A stretch of DNA of 64,000 nt from Puccinia triticina (GCF_026914185.1 NC_070563.1:7461001-7525000), one strand, 5' to 3'; shown: positions 22,722 to 34,407, counted from the stretch's first letter. Translations and numbers: made by a program. Notes: generated from the letters alone by a model not told the origin.

Positions 22722-23819
22722 TCAGTACTCCAGAGGGTCGTCTTCGGTCAGATGGAGAGGATGGTCGAGCATGTTTTCTTTGCCTTGGTGGATGGTGTGA
22801 GACAGATATAGCGCAGAGGCGATATTGGTCTGGTTGAAGAGCTCGAAGTTATTCTTGGTCGAGGGTGGCTGATCTTTGATGGCGATCTGTTTTGATTTGA
22901 GGATGGGATGGGAGGGCTGGTTGGGGTGGATGGTGGAGAGAGGGCCTGAGGAGGAGGCGGCGATGAGGATCTCGAAGTTGGTGGCTGGTGAGGAGGTGGT
23001 GATCGTGTCTGGGGATGAGGAGGTGGTGGATGAGGATGATGAGGATGAGGATGAGGAAGTGGTTGTGGTTGTGGAGGAGGAGGAGGAGTCGTGGATGAGT
23101 TGGGAGGCGAGATGGAGGGGCGTGAGGTCGGGCTGGAAGGAGAGCAGCTTGATGGAGCATGATCGGCTGAGTCCCGCGTCGAGCCGCTTGGTTGCCGTCG
23201 TCGTCTGTGGCTTCCGGCCGGCCTCGGGAGTCGGATGGCCGGCGCTTTGGGGGATGAATCCGTTCCGCTGGTGGGTGGGTGATTGGGGACGAGGCGGTTT
23301 GGAGGCCTTTCCGGAGAGAGGGGGGGTGTTGATGAGCGGTTTTCGGGTGTGGAATGGGCTGGCCAGTTCGGAGGGTGGTGGCTGTGGGAGCGGGTGGCTC
23401 TCGAGATAGCGTGCGCAGTGGTGGGTGATGTTGTCCAAGAGAGAGCTGTAGGAGGAGGAGGTGGTGGACGAGGCCAGCGCGGTTGGTGCTGCAATCGGGG
23501 GGGTTTGGCCGGGCGGGTGCTCTGGCGAGGATGCGAGGGGCAGGCGGATGTCGGAGAGGCTCAAGAGGCTGATGTCGTCGGGGTTGCCGGACCTCTGGCG
23601 TGGCCGGCGCTCTGCCGGGCTCGTGCCGCCCGAGGAGGGCTGGTTGTGGTAGACGTTCCTGCGGCTCGGCCGGTTCCGGCGGAGCGTGCCTCTCGGGGGG
23701 AGCGGCAGGACCTTGCCGTCCACGGGCTCGTCTTCCTGGGAGGAGGTGGGCGAGTCGTAGGCCGGGTCGTCGCCGGAGAGGTCAAGAAAGGAGCAGTCGA
23801 GCTCGAGGGCTAGGTGCAT
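22722..23819 (-). CDS. Ser/Pro-rich protein of unknown function
   Basis: A single exon of 365 residues starting MHLALELDCSFLDLSGDDP. The ATG at 23819 is preferred over an in-frame one at 23921 because the upstream residues are hydrophobic filler and the acidic N-terminus looks genuine. Features are a basic patch (LRRNRPSRRNVY), a DDISLLSLSDIRLPL segment, a SSSYSSLLDNITHHCARYLESHPLP helix, a KLLSFQPDLTPLHLASQLIHD segment, then a Ser/Thr run of about 30 residues and a C-terminal FELFNQTNIASALYLSHTIH helix. There is no signal peptide, membrane span or known domain. Strong codon-level structure and absence of stops over 1.1 kb support a real gene, probably a nuclear or signalling protein, but the function is unknown. 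The intergenic DNA upstream contains AAGCAAAG repeats (23909-23926). Confidence 0.65.
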   Translation of the reverse strand: MHLALELDCSFLDLSGDDPAYDSPTSSQEDEPVDGKVLPLPPRGTLRRNRPSRRNVYHNQPSSGGTSPAERRPRQRSGNPDDISLLSLSDIRLPLASSPEHPPGQTPPIAAPTALASSTTSSSYSSLLDNITHHCARYLESHPLPQPPPSELASPFHTRKPLINTPPLSGKASKPPRPQSPTHQRNGFIPQSAGHPTPEAGRKPQTTTATKRLDAGLSRSCSIKLLSFQPDLTPLHLASQLIHDSSSSSTTTTTSSSSSSSSSSTTSSSPDTITTSSPATNFEILIAASSSGPLSTIHPNQPSHPILKSKQIAIKDQPPSTKNNFELFNQTNIASALYLSHTIHQGKENMLDHPLHLTEDDPLEY

Positions 23820-24910
23820 GCTGGAGGGCGGGCAGATGTCAAGCGGAGGGAAGCAAGAAGCAAGAAAGATGATGATTAAAGAACGTAAAGGAAAGAAAGA
23901 AAGTAAAGCAAAGCAAAGCAAAGTAAATGGGGGACGAAGAAGATGGGCCGGATTGGGAACTGGGCCAAAGGCTGCAGCAGTGGGGGATGTATGTATTGGG
24001 CAGCAGCAGTTTACTGTTTAGGCGGGGCCAGTCCTGCCCATGCCACCACTCCAGCAGCCTGAGCATACATACAAGGCCATCGCCAGCCAAACAGGGGTTC
24101 ATGGGCCAAACCAGCCGGCTGCTCGGAGCCGGCGCTCCGATCACACATATGTATCCCTCCAAGCTTGCATCCAGGAATAATCTGCTCGTTGCGATTGCGC
24201 TTCGATCTTTTAATCTGTACAGCGCCCCCTCTTGCACCTGCCAACCCTCGCCAGCGCCTCATGGGCTTGGACACCTTTCGAATATGACAACCAAGTCCGG
24301 AGCTCATGGCTGAGCCTGCGATCCTCCTGGAAAGCGCCCCTGTGGTATTATGTCCGGCAGAGTGTTAGGGCGCACTATGAGCAAGAAAACATTGGCTCAT
24401 GGCTCCCACATGCATCCTCAGGAGCCCGCCCCCTCGCCTCCCCGCAGAAACACAAACTCATTATAATTATAGCTCCATGCTGGATGATTGTTTAGGTGGA
24501 TTGGCCATACGTAATAATCATAGGGAAGAAGGAGGAAACAGGATATGGATATGAATATGAATTCCTTTGGATTTCGAATGGGTGACAACAGTTCAGCGCA
24601 CAAAGGAAAGCACGGTCCTAATCCATCCTACGAGCTTGTATCATCATCCATGGCCGATATCGCCAAGCTCACCAAACAGCTTTCCAACTTGATATGTAGT
24701 CATATGTAACCTTTGAAATTCACTCATTTTGAGATAATAAATTCCACATCTGGGAAGGAATTGATCAGCTAGGAGGCAAATGAGCCATACTTGACATCAT
24801 TTCATGAGAGAAATCAAGTAGCAATATGATATGAAAGTGCTTGATTTGATGTGTATGGAAAGCAACCAAGAAAAATAGAAGTAGGCCAAGATAAATCAAG
24901 CCAGAGAGAA
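23820..24910. other. Intergenic, upstream region of the Ser/Pro-rich gene
   Basis: No gene supported. It contains a purine-rich AAAGAAAGAAAGTAAAGC stretch at about 23892-23909, just 5' of the minus-strand gene, compatible with a 5' UTR or promoter. Confidence 0.4.
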
Positions 24911-25084
24911 AAGCCCTGTTTGGATGCCCTTGCGTGAGAACTGGGTGTTTAGCACATGCTACCCCCGGGGGTTCAACAAAGTTGGTGGAGACGGGGGGCA
25001 AACTTTGGGTTGTGCATGATTATGGGGTGCCAAATGGGGCCTTGACCATTTATCATGTAACACTGGTGCGTCCAAACAGGGCCT
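24911..25084. mobile_element. MITE with GCCCTGTTTGGA ends
   Basis: About 170 bp bounded by GCCCTGTTTGGATGC (about 24914) and GCGTCCAAACAGGGC (ending about 25082), an inverted repeat of 15 bp with one mismatch. It has no coding capacity. It lies just 3' of gene copy B. No clear target duplication was found. Confidence 0.75.
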
Positions 25085-25272
25085 AAATCAAGAAGAAAAA
25101 AAATCAAATAAATCTCTGAAGAAAAAGAAGGGTATCAATATTGGTATGTAGATCCTATGGAGAGATCATGGAGCTATCAATATGTAATAATAGCAATCTT
25201 ACAGGTACTCAATTGATCATTGAATATGTCTCATGACAGGGTTTGTAAAAACTTATGAAGGTTAGAAAGAAA

Positions 25273-28200
25273 TCAATGGATGATGTCTTCTTCTGTGATA
25301 TAAAGTAAAATTATTTATGATCAAAGAATCATCCAGATCTTGAATCAGTATTTGTTCAGCAGTAATCCAAAGATTAATTTTGATAGTTAACTCACCTTTT
25401 CCTTTCTTCTTTTGTGAACTATCATCATCCACACCAACCATGGTTTCTGTATTTTCAAGTGTGAAAGATGCCAGTCAAATACTTGTGAAATCAATCTAAA
25501 ATATTTAAATGTGATAGTGTTACATACTGCGTTTATTTTCAAATCCATTGTTTGTATTTCTGGATGATGCACCTATTCCTTGGGGATTTTGAGGGTATTT
25601 TTCTTGAAATCCAGAGGTGACACTGGGGGTTTGAGATTTTGGTTTTATGGAAATCGTTGGGTAGTTTCTTTCATCTTGTTTCTTATGATCTGATATCCTT
25701 TTACTCATCCTGTCTACTTTTTAATATCAAGGGTTGCACATTAGTTTCTCTGTTTCACTCACTCACTGAATGCAAAACATAAAGAGATTGAAAGGGAATC
25801 TCAAGAGTAAGATGATCAAGCACTAAGCCAATTCTCTTGTTTCTTGAAAGTTTGGGTGACTTCCTGAGTTGGTTGACCCCCCAATGGGTATTTGTGTGTA
25901 ATATTGGGGCTGATTTCCTGCCTTTCTGTGGGCTTTCTCTCTATGCCTTGTGCAGGGACACCAAGGAAGTGCAGCTTTTCCCCAGAAGTGGGATGGCGCT
26001 CCTCTGCACAAGGCAGAGAGGTTAAGCCCACAAAGGAGGGGTAAAATTAACAACTCCAATTTGGGAAGTCAACCAGCCCAGTGTCACCCAAACAACTGAG
26101 CAAAGACCAATTTGAGTGTGGCTTGTGTAAAGGTAAGACTCACATTGTGAAGTGAAGTCTCTGTAGACATATTGCAGGATTATGTTTGTTTGGCTCAATA
26201 TCTTGTCAGATTCAGATAAATATATGGATTTCAACTTGTTTTTCTGTTCCCAATAGGAATTGCATGTTTCTTTCCACCACTGGTAAGCCAATAAAACTGT
26301 TTTACTTTCTGCTCCAAAACCCTTTCTTGCATCCTTCTGTTTCTCAGGGTGAGTTTGGAAAGCCTCTCCCCAATATTTAGCTTCTTTCTCCCACCAAGGT
26401 TCTGATGGCCCTTGTGAAAGAAAATTCATTTGTGTTGAAGATGATTCTTGACTCTGGGGGAATAATTTTATCTTTTGAGTATGCTCTGGATTCAATACAA
26501 ACATTTCTTGGTAAATATCTGAGGGATTGGGGGATTCATTACATCCAAACTCCAAGGATTTCTTTTTTACCAAAAATAAATTTGATGTTACAGCAAAATG
26601 TCGGATGAATTCTTCAAGAAATAGCACATATTGATACTCTTTTGACTTCTGGATAACTCCTTTCATTTCTATTGATATATATTCAAGCTCAGAATTCAAT
26701 AGCAATTTCAGTAGTTCATAAAAGATCTTGAAGTTCAGAAGACCATGTTGCTTTCTCATTGATTTTGTACTAAATAATTCAAGATGTGAAATATCCATAA
26801 CCATATTATTGATGAGAGTGTCATATTTACTTCTTGGTTCAATTGCAGTGGGAATGAACTTGATCTCCCCAGAGTCAGAGCAATTCATCTTGATTGGTTT
26901 TCCTTTCAATGTTTCAATTATTTTCTTTATATATGGTGACACAAGCCCATCTCTCATCTTACAAATTGTTAAGAGATAATCTAACTCTGCCATATCCCAA
27001 AAGTATTCATCATCCATGACTTTTGAAATCCAAAAGAGACATAATAAGTTGTTTGAGCTGCTCATTCATAAATGATAAAGGAAAAGAATTACCTTTGATT
27101 AAGGCCTGTAAGCTTCCGTAAGATGAGCTCAAAAGAATCCTAGACTTGAAGTCAATAGTGAGGAGGTATATTCCCAAAATCTCTTCCTTCAAATGAACAT
27201 TGTTCATGCCATTCAAGACAAGGAGTTTTCCCCGTGTGCCCCTGAGGAATAATTGGATACTTTTCAAGTTGCAAATCTTCTGATTTATTGATTGAGCAAG
27301 AAATGATCCCATGATGTCTTCCATTGTTCTAAACACAAGGTAGGTTTTTGGATTTGGAATTGGGGTTGATTCCATTTTGTTCCAAAGTTTGTTCCATTCT
27401 GTGATGAATTGATTTCCTGAAAATTCACGCCTAGGGATGGTGGCTCCAAAAATATTTGTTGAAGATGGATCTGTCTTAAAGGTTTCTTCAAAAGCAGACC
27501 TCATCATATAGAAATGCTGCTGCAGTTCAACCAATAAATCATGCTCATTCTTTGAAGAAAAAGTTGATTTTATGGTATTCTCAAACCTGCACAAATACTT
27601 CCCTACTTGGTTTGCTGACTGTTGAATTGGAGGGACTGCAATTTCACATGTTGTGTTTACTATTACAGCCTTCAAATACAGAGAGGCATAGTTCCATAGA
27701 AAAAGGAATTGCTAACCTCTGTGATTTTCTCTTCCCAGGGTATGGCTCTCTGTAGGGAGTAAACAATTTTTATTAATTATATATTCAGAGACTGTTTGCA
27801 CTGCCTTGTTTGGCAGCAATATATTTTTGTGACACCTGGTGAAGTGTTGGCAGGCCTGATCAGATGTCAGGAAAGAATAATAAGATATTTCCTGCATCAT
27901 TTTGCTGCCAAACAGGCCATGAATTATTCCTGCCTTGTATTGAAACAGGCACAAATAGCATAAATTAGGGAAATACTAACGTTGCCCATGTTCCAAATCT
28001 ATCCCATCTGGGGAATTCTGAACCAAAAAATTACCTGTGTTGATTTTTATTTGCATTGCATATAGGTATGATATGTGAGAGGTCAATGGTCAATATGGAT
28101 ATGTATAACTAAGATACTTGCAAAAAGAGAGCAGTCCACAGGATCCTTTTTGTATGATATACCTACCTCCAACAATGCCTCTGTTAACAAAAGAATCCTG

Positions 28201-28577
28201 AGTCAGGTTTTCCACCATCCTTTCACTTGCTTTCACATAGAGAGGGCTGTTTGCAACCAATAATTCCCAAACAACTGGCTGCAATATGAAATGCACCTGT
28301 CCAAGAAAACAAGTACGCATGTTGGCAATGGTACCACAAGGATTTCAAGAAAAAGTCTTGTGTGAAAAAAATCTGCAATTTTGTTTATCCGTTTTTACCC
28401 AACAGGAAAGATTTAGTCAAGATGGGTTGACATGGAATAAGAAGTGGGGCATGATTACCTTGAAGGATGGAGCCGGGGAAGTTGTTTGGTGAGGAACCTA
28501 CCACAAGAGCTTTGTGTCACTGGGAGGGAGGTCACTATCTTAACTTGACAATTCTGCTGCAAAAATATTGTATGCAT
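25273..28577 (-). CDS. Lineage-specific multi-exon gene, copy B
   Basis: Paralogue of copy A. Exons are 28296-28167, 28034-27981, 27745-27717, 27669-27093, 27019-26144, 25716-25528, 25446-25396 and 25292-25273, open and phase-compatible throughout (642 codons including the stop). The homologue of copy A exon 1 is 28577-28459, but it carries a one-base length difference near its start and enters exon 2 in the wrong phase. The start codon is therefore unresolved: alternative start, or a lesion. Conserved blocks are WELLVANSPLYVKASE, FSGNQFITEWNKLWNKMES, TIDFKSRILLSSSYGSLQAL and SKEYQYVLFLEEFIRH. Composition is helical and charged, without signal peptide, membrane segments or a domain I know. 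Introns contain inverted-repeat elements at 25854-26089 and 27804-27917. Confidence 0.6.
25854..26089. mobile_element. Inverted-repeat element in an intron of copy B
   Basis: GGGTGAC...TTGGTTGAC at 25854-25880 is inverted as GTCAACCA...GTCACCC at about 26068-26089. An inner pair, GCCTTGTGCAG and CTGCACAAGGC, lies between. The corresponding intron of copy A (16164-16805) has related sequence, including TCTGCACAAGGCAG, so the element probably predates the gene duplication. Confidence 0.5.
27804..27917. mobile_element. Small MITE in an intron of copy B
   Basis: CTTGTTTGGCAGCAA (27805-27819) is inverted as TTGCTGCCAAACAGG (27902-27916) around about 80 bp of unique sequence. It lies in the intron between the 54-nt and 29-nt exons. 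Copy A has no equivalent there, so the insertion followed duplication. Confidence 0.7.
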
Positions 28578-29438
28578 TTGATGATGCAAGTTTGATTGAG
28601 AACCAGCAGGCCAGCACGACTTGAACCCGTGATTAAAATTAACTGCGTCAAACAACCTGGTGAAACTCTTGACCACTTACACGCGTATGCGCAGGCATTA
28701 CATAAAACTAGTCCTTCATAAACTTGCTTCTTGATTGCACGTCTGAAGCCTTGGTATAACTATGGTACGGTATGAATGTACATCATTCAGCCGTCGTTAT
28801 TGTTTTGTTTTGTGATTTCCAATCTGTGCATAAATCTAGTTACGTGCCTCTTACATTTTGCAGTTGCTTGGCCTACTGCGAACAACTACATACACCCATT
28901 TGCACCCCCAGGTGTTTTTCTTCCATGATTACAACTTGGAGCCGTTTTTAAGGTGTTCATGACCAACATTTCATCACATTTTCAAGTTTCCATGATGGCT
29001 CAAGCCTCAGCAAACGCTCAATCAGGGCAGCTCAAAAAAGGATACAATTTTGACCATAAACATCGTCAATAGGCCAAAATTTAAAGGTGGACCCTCTGAA
29101 TAACTATTGCTGCGCTGTGGTTTGTTGATCCAAAGGCTAGTATGAGTCATAGTGCTAGGCCATCAATTTGTTCTCACTAAACCAGGTCCCTCCCAATTTA
29201 GAGGGGGTCCTTGACAAGTCATCGGTCGAAACTGCCGAGGGGATGCCGGCAACTTAAGAATTTGTTGGGCGTACCCGATGCACACATGATGCGCCCGAGG
29301 CAAAAATGGGTGAGACTCGCCCAAGGAGCCTTCCAAAAGGTTACGATGACTGAGGACCAGAATTGACAATTTTTCATTGATTACACAACTTGTCTTTGGG
29401 GTATCCTTGTGAGCAATCATGTCGGGAGTTGGTCGAAT
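28578..29438. other. Intergenic between copy B and ATP23
   Basis: No supported gene. The first 100 bases retain similarity to the region upstream of copy A (TCACCAGGTTGTTTGACGCA against TCACCAGTTTGTTTGACACA), so the duplication includes part of the 5' flank. The rest is the 3' flank of the ATP23-like gene. Confidence 0.4.
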
Positions 29439-30450
29439 CTAGTATATCTCGTCGAATGGGCGAGTGTCGTTCCAACAACTACTCCAAACCTGGTCGACCA
29501 CTTCCTCTGCCTGTTTAGACGCCAGTGCCGCCGAAGAGCTAGTCTCATCCCCATTACCAGGCTGTGGTGATCCCGCTGATATGTGTTGAGCAACTGAGAG
29601 AATGGCTCGCCGTCGTGCACAGATCTGACGCTGTCTTGCAAAGTTAAAGTTGTGTCGATCGACCTCTCGAGTCCATTTGCAGTCCCCTGATAGGGCGTTG
29701 GCACGGATCTAATATTCCCACGGATGGTTAAACTCCACGCAACACTGATGCACAAATCATGGCCATGGGGGGAGAGTGTTTAAGCGAGACAACACGCACT
29801 TCAGTACATGCTATATGCCGCAAATTCGTCCAATCAATGGCGAATCGTCTATGGTCGTATGCATGAATTAATTCATGAGACAAGACATCCTCGAGATGAC
29901 CTTTTGAGGCGAGCGATTCTGCACATAGTTTGATCTGACCTCCAGTCGGGGTTGAAGGATTCAATTCGTTGGGTGAAAACAGACCGGCAGACCGGACTGG
30001 ACTACAAATCCCACAATTGATTGGCAGTGATATCGAGGCAGACGGTTGAGAGGTTTCGCCGGACGACGGTTGCGAATCCGGGACAGGCAAGGTCGAAATG
30101 TGCTGCAAGAGGTATCGAACCACTGGGCCTGGGTTCAATCCCGAAAGGTTGAGCTTTGATACTCCAAAAACGGAGCTACAAGTAATGTAACATTCAATTG
30201 TGCACTCACTGGTCTCTACCAAATCATCTTTCCAACCCCGACAACGACTCAGGAGCCATCCCTGTCTTTCCTCGCTCGATTGCAGCCCGAGTCCAGTAGT
30301 CATCCGCAGCTTCCGATTCCAGCGATCGAATGCGGTTTCATTATCGGGTGAAGAGTTGATTCCCGTCCCAGATGTCGGCGGCGGCGGCGGCGGCGGCGTT
30401 GGGAGAGTCGTTGCAGACGATTCAGATGATGTGAGCTTGGAGTCAGCCAT
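29439..30450 (-). CDS. ATP23: Mitochondrial inner membrane protease ATP23
   Basis: Two exons, 30450-29800 and 29708-29439 (intron GTGCGT...ATTAG), encode 306 residues of a peptidase family M76 protein. Catalytic HELIH (residues 192-196) lies in SHELIHAYDHRRFAIDW, followed by LRHIACTE | IRANALSGDC across the splice, then CARRRAILSV and a final VDQVWSSCWNDTRPFD. All are hallmarks of Atp23, the intermembrane-space-facing protease that processes Atp6 and helps Fo-ATPase assembly in yeast. The N-terminal ~60 residues are low complexity (poly-Pro). A possible 48-nt intron that preserves frame (GTGAGT at residues ~80-96) could remove an unconserved insert. Divergent to EMC5. Confidence 0.9.
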
Positions 30451-30651
30451 GGCTTGTCTGAGTCTCGGCGGAGTCTTCTAGCCGAACGGGCGGAGCAGGA
30501 TACATAACACCGCCGCCATGCCATGCGCGGCATCTGCACAGTTTCTTCGGGTGCGCATCATCAGACTGCACCCGAGGCGACACCCGACATCGGCTGCTTC
30601 AAGTCTCGGGTACTTCGGGAAACCCGTGCAATACGTCCCTCGACACAAACC
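30451..30651. promoter_or_regulatory. Shared divergent promoter of ATP23 and EMC5
   Basis: Only 201 bp separate the two ATGs. The segment is G+C-rich and holds no clear TATA box. Several CGGGT/ACCCG-type words occur, such as CTTCGGGTGCG and CACCCGAGGCGACACCCG. A shared promoter is inferred from spacing; regulation is not known. Confidence 0.6.
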
Positions 30652-31256
30652 ATGGAGGCTAGCCTTACATTCAATCCCTTCGCGATCATGCTTCATCGAC
30701 TCCTGATCAGTGTGGGCGGCATCCTGTTTTTCCACGGGGCGTACTCGGTTTACGTCGAACGAAGTCAGTAGCAAGACCGACATATAAACCCTGACGAGGC
30801 ATGGACTGGTCGAGATACTGGAGTGACTGATCACGATTGCTGTTGCTTCTGAGTAGTTTTGTTGCACGGCGGGACAAGTTTGCAGTACATACCCTCGACA
30901 TCGGTCAGTTGAAAATTTAGCGGTTTTTTGAGAGGGTTTTCACCTCCCCAAAAGAAACTACTGCCCATACTGATTGCAATGGATCTAATTTCGCACCCTT
31001 AGTTAATTAGTCAATTGGCGGTCTCGTTCCTCTTCCTGGTCATTGGTATCACGCTATCGGCACCGCCGTTAAAAAACATCTACTGGAAAGCTGAATTGAA
31101 ACAAAGGTGACTTCATAGTAGATGGGACCCTCCTGATCGCCGCGGTATGAATTGCTGATACTATTGAAGAGAATTGGCAGATCGATCGACGGTTTCGATT
31201 CCAAGATGGGATTCATCAATCTCAACACTAATCTAGTTGCTCTCCGCAAAGACTGA
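30652..31256 (+). CDS. EMC5: ER membrane protein complex subunit 5 (EMC5/MMgT family)
   Basis: Four small exons, 30652-30767, 30857-30907, 31011-31106 and 31181-31256, give 112 residues, close to the family's usual 100-130. The N-terminus has a first membrane segment (HRLLISVGGILFFHGAYSVY). After a loop ending VHTLDI comes a second segment (VSFLFLVIGITLS) followed by APPLKNIYWKAELKQRSID and SKMGFINL, the conserved EMC5 pattern (APxLKxIxW.AE..RSID..DSxxGF.NF). EMC5 is a core subunit of the ER insertase for tail-anchored and multipass proteins. Splice sites were fixed by alignment to that pattern; two donors (GTAGCA at 30768 and GTTGAA at 30908) are weak beside nearby GTCAGT sites, so isoforms or small shifts are possible. 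An internal ATG at 30688 is an alternative start. Confidence 0.85.
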
Positions 31257-33861
31257 GAACTTGGATGAAAAAGCATACAAAAAGGTGCATTTTTATTCAA
31301 GGGGAGTATTGTAATATTATTACTGAAGTTTCAACAGCTGCTACTTAATGCCATCTCGCTACCTATGGGCCTCAACTCTTTCCTGGTGAAAGTATCAAGA
31401 TGTCACTTTGTCGGGGAAAGACTCCTTGTCCAAAAGGCAAGTACAATTTAAACAATGATGATCACGACCATTCAGAATTTTCCTTGGATTTGCCTTGTTT
31501 ATCTTATTGGTGGCACCCAGGCACTACTAGCAGGGTTCATCATTTGGCTTTTGCATAATTTTCTTTTTGGAAATAAAACTGTTTGGCTAATCTCTGATAA
31601 TGGATTTTGCTTGCAGTAGACAGAAGTTGCACGATTTAAGGTCTTGGTTGCCATCAGGGTCCAATGATTGGTCAGCTCCACCAATCAGCTACCAGTCCTT
31701 CCAATGGCCATGAAATGGGCAACCAAATGAGCCAAACATAAATTGCCTGGGACTCTTATCCATTTGCCTGTCATCCCATCACCACACCTCATCATTACAA
31801 TCTAAACCAAAACATCCAACACATTCCCCCCTATTTCAATATGCAGCCAACTCCATTGCATCATGTACATGTTTTAAAGTTTGCCACAAATGCTCTAAAC
31901 TTTGTAACACCATATCCCCCCTGAGTCTTGCCTGGGTGCCTTCCAACAAGATGCAAGCTTTTGAGTATTTAGCTTTTTGCAATCTTGGGCTTCTTCCCCT
32001 CCCGCTTCTCTTTGCCCATCTGTGCCACTGATATTTTTTAATTGTCTTTGTTTCCAACATTCCTTTTTTAAGTGAGTGATGCTTGTTGACACTGTGTGAT
32101 GGGGGACACAAGATGAAAGACCTAAAGTTCACAGACTGACACTAATTTAACACTTTTACAAGTGAGAACAAAGGGCTGTGATTCACTAGTAAGGAGGAAA
32201 TCACCAGAAGCAATCAGGTGTAGACCACATACATGATTTCTTGTGTTATGGTCAAAGCATACAATGTATGTGACACAAGCATGCCATCTCAACACACTGT
32301 TAAAATGCCTGCTTGCCTTCCAGAAAGAAAAAACCTTTTGAGTACTAACCTAAACTCTTACCATCCTGGGCTTCTGCCACTGATATTGTGTACTAGTCTT
32401 TGCCACTAGCAGTATTTTGTGAAGTGAGTGATGCTTGTAGACACCATCAAGAAACAAATCTGTGCAGTTGTTACTGACAAGACACTTGGCAAGGGCACTG
32501 GCCAAAGTCAGTCCTTTTTCTCCCTTCCATGGTTTCTTTCATCCAATACACCTCAATTATCTTCTCATCTATCCTCCCTCTCCACTTTGTGCTATCTAAT
32601 CAGGTTTACTTTCAGGTTGGTCAAACATGTAGCAAACAAAGCAAGAAAAAGGCTAAACAATACAAACCCAAAGCAAAGAAAATAAAGTAAAATTGAAATT
32701 AAACAATATGAAATTGCTCTGTTATGCAAAATTTGAAGACTTCCCTTTGATCTGGAAACCCATATTTTCTCAGATTTTTCAGCAAAATCTAGGCAGATCT
32801 AGGCTTTGAGATGATCTAGCCTAGATTTTGCTGCAGGATCTTGAAAAATCTGGGTTCCCAGATTGACAGGAAGTTGTATAATGATGAGCCTTGTGATCTG
32901 CCAGAATAGAAAGTGTGGGTATGATTATGTGATGCCACTCAAAAAGTATTAAGAATTAAAGAATTTATGATTTATGCAGGCATGAACCAAGATCACCTTG
33001 AAATTTGGGATGCATAAATGTATACCGTGAACCCACCATATAAGCATAAGGATGGTGGGCACAAATCCTATGCTTACCTGGTGGCATGCTTCCTATTGAA
33101 GTAAGCCTATGACAGCCTATATAAGCATAGGGGTAATTTGTAGAGATTTACTGGTATTTTATGCAATAGATGTCACAGTCCCTTTGTAGCTGGGGAATAT
33201 CTATCCTCATTTCACATGCATAGTCATACATCAGTATTTTTATTTATTTATTTCCCCCTCAATCTTGATGCATTATGGCAATACACTATGCTTGAAAATT
33301 ATTCAAATTTGTGGTAACCAAAAATGGTGGACATGAATTCTATGCTTATACTGAGTTAAGCTTACAATGTATATGCTTACTAATACATGGCAGGGTCCCT
33401 GTGATTGCTTCAATCACACTGTCATGACCTCAATTTGCAGGCAAACTTGAATTTCAATTTTTCAATTGCCTGAAAATTGAGTTTATGAATATGAAAGTGA
33501 GAATTTAAGCATTTATGAATTTATGCAGTCCAAATTTGAACACCATCAATTGTGGAAATACAATTGATTTTCTATCTAACCAGTACAAGCTGATAGACCC
33601 TGGGCTCTTGGAAGAATTATACAGAGTTGAAATGTGGAGATTTTCACAAATTTTGATCAAAAAGTCAAGGATTCTTTGTAAAACCATCTAGTCTTGCATG
33701 TTGTATCTTGGAAAATTAAGATGTGCACCTGGATCAAGTTGCTGTCAAGGTCTGGTCTATGGAGAGGAAGAGGGAGTCTGGGGTCTGGGGCTCTGGAGGT
33801 TCTGGTGCCAATACGGTAGATTGCAGGATGATGAAGGAGCTTGTATATCCAGCCTCTCAAA
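31257..33861. other. Gene-free, repeat-containing intergenic DNA
   Basis: No supported gene. Short paired segments recur, e.g. GAGTGATGCTTG(T)(T/A)GACAC at about 32075 and 32428, and ATAAGCATA words between 33050 and 33130 and near 33350. One MITE is listed separately (32751-32862). Confidence 0.4.
32751..32862. mobile_element. 112-bp inverted-repeat element
   Basis: TCTGGAAACCCA ... AGATTTTTCA ... CAAAATCTAG is mirrored by CTAGATTTTG ... TGAAAAATCT ... TGGGTTCCCAGA. It is a nearly complete hairpin with no coding content. Confidence 0.7.
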
Positions 33862-34407
33862 TAGGCATGGCAATTGGGCAGGTTGGATGGCAGGCCACCC
33901 AAACCTGGCTGAGTTTGGCTTGGCATTTTGGGGAAATTTGGTAAGTCCACCCAACCCAACAGACTCACAACTGAAACCAGGTGGGTTTAGGCAGCCCACT
34001 GGGCACCCTTTGGGCCATCCCCAGTCTGCCCTGGCGGCCCCCCGTTCAGGGGTTGGGCATGAAGGGCTGAGTTTTTGACCTTGTAACACCATCTGGCATC
34101 CATGTTTTGACTTCAACATCTTTTGCCCCCTGTTGAGAAGGCACTTTACAATGTCGTGGATATATTGACATTGACATTAATCCTCATACAGGGTTGCAGA
34201 AATCCAAACTGTTTTACTGTATTGGTTGTTTGGCTGAGACCCGCGGGCTGCCCACGGGCTAATCTGGTTCAGAGGCCCGCGGGCTGTCCGAACGGGTTTG
34301 GGGTGGGCGGCAATTTGAGACAAATTGACCCGGCCCGACCCGCCCGTTTCTGCGGCCCGACGCGGGCAGCCTGCAAGCAGCCCAGACCCGCCTGATTGCC
34401 ATGCCTA
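33862..34407. mobile_element. Non-autonomous element, TAGGCATGGCAAT ends
   Basis: TAGGCATGGCAAT (33862-33874) is exactly inverted at 34395-34407. Subterminal DNA is rich in GGGC/GCCC and CCCGCGGGC. The TA-GG-ATGGCAA-type end and C/G-rich subterminal repeats resemble the ends of the 653-7113 insertion and hAT elements generally; no 8-bp duplication is detectable here. Confidence 0.65.

Noticed and set aside
22748..23813. Long open frames overlapping the Ser/Pro-rich gene in other frames
   Set aside because: Produced by the G+C-rich, repetitive codons of the real gene; composition is arginine- or proline-rich nonsense.
28600..28640. tRNA B-box-like GGTTCAAGTCG on the minus strand
   Set aside because: No A box or foldable cloverleaf upstream, and the homologous position at copy A lacks it.
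33698..34395. Gly/Pro/Trp-rich open frames
   Set aside because: They lie inside the TAGGCATGGCAAT element, whose CCCGCGGGC repeats keep frames open by composition.
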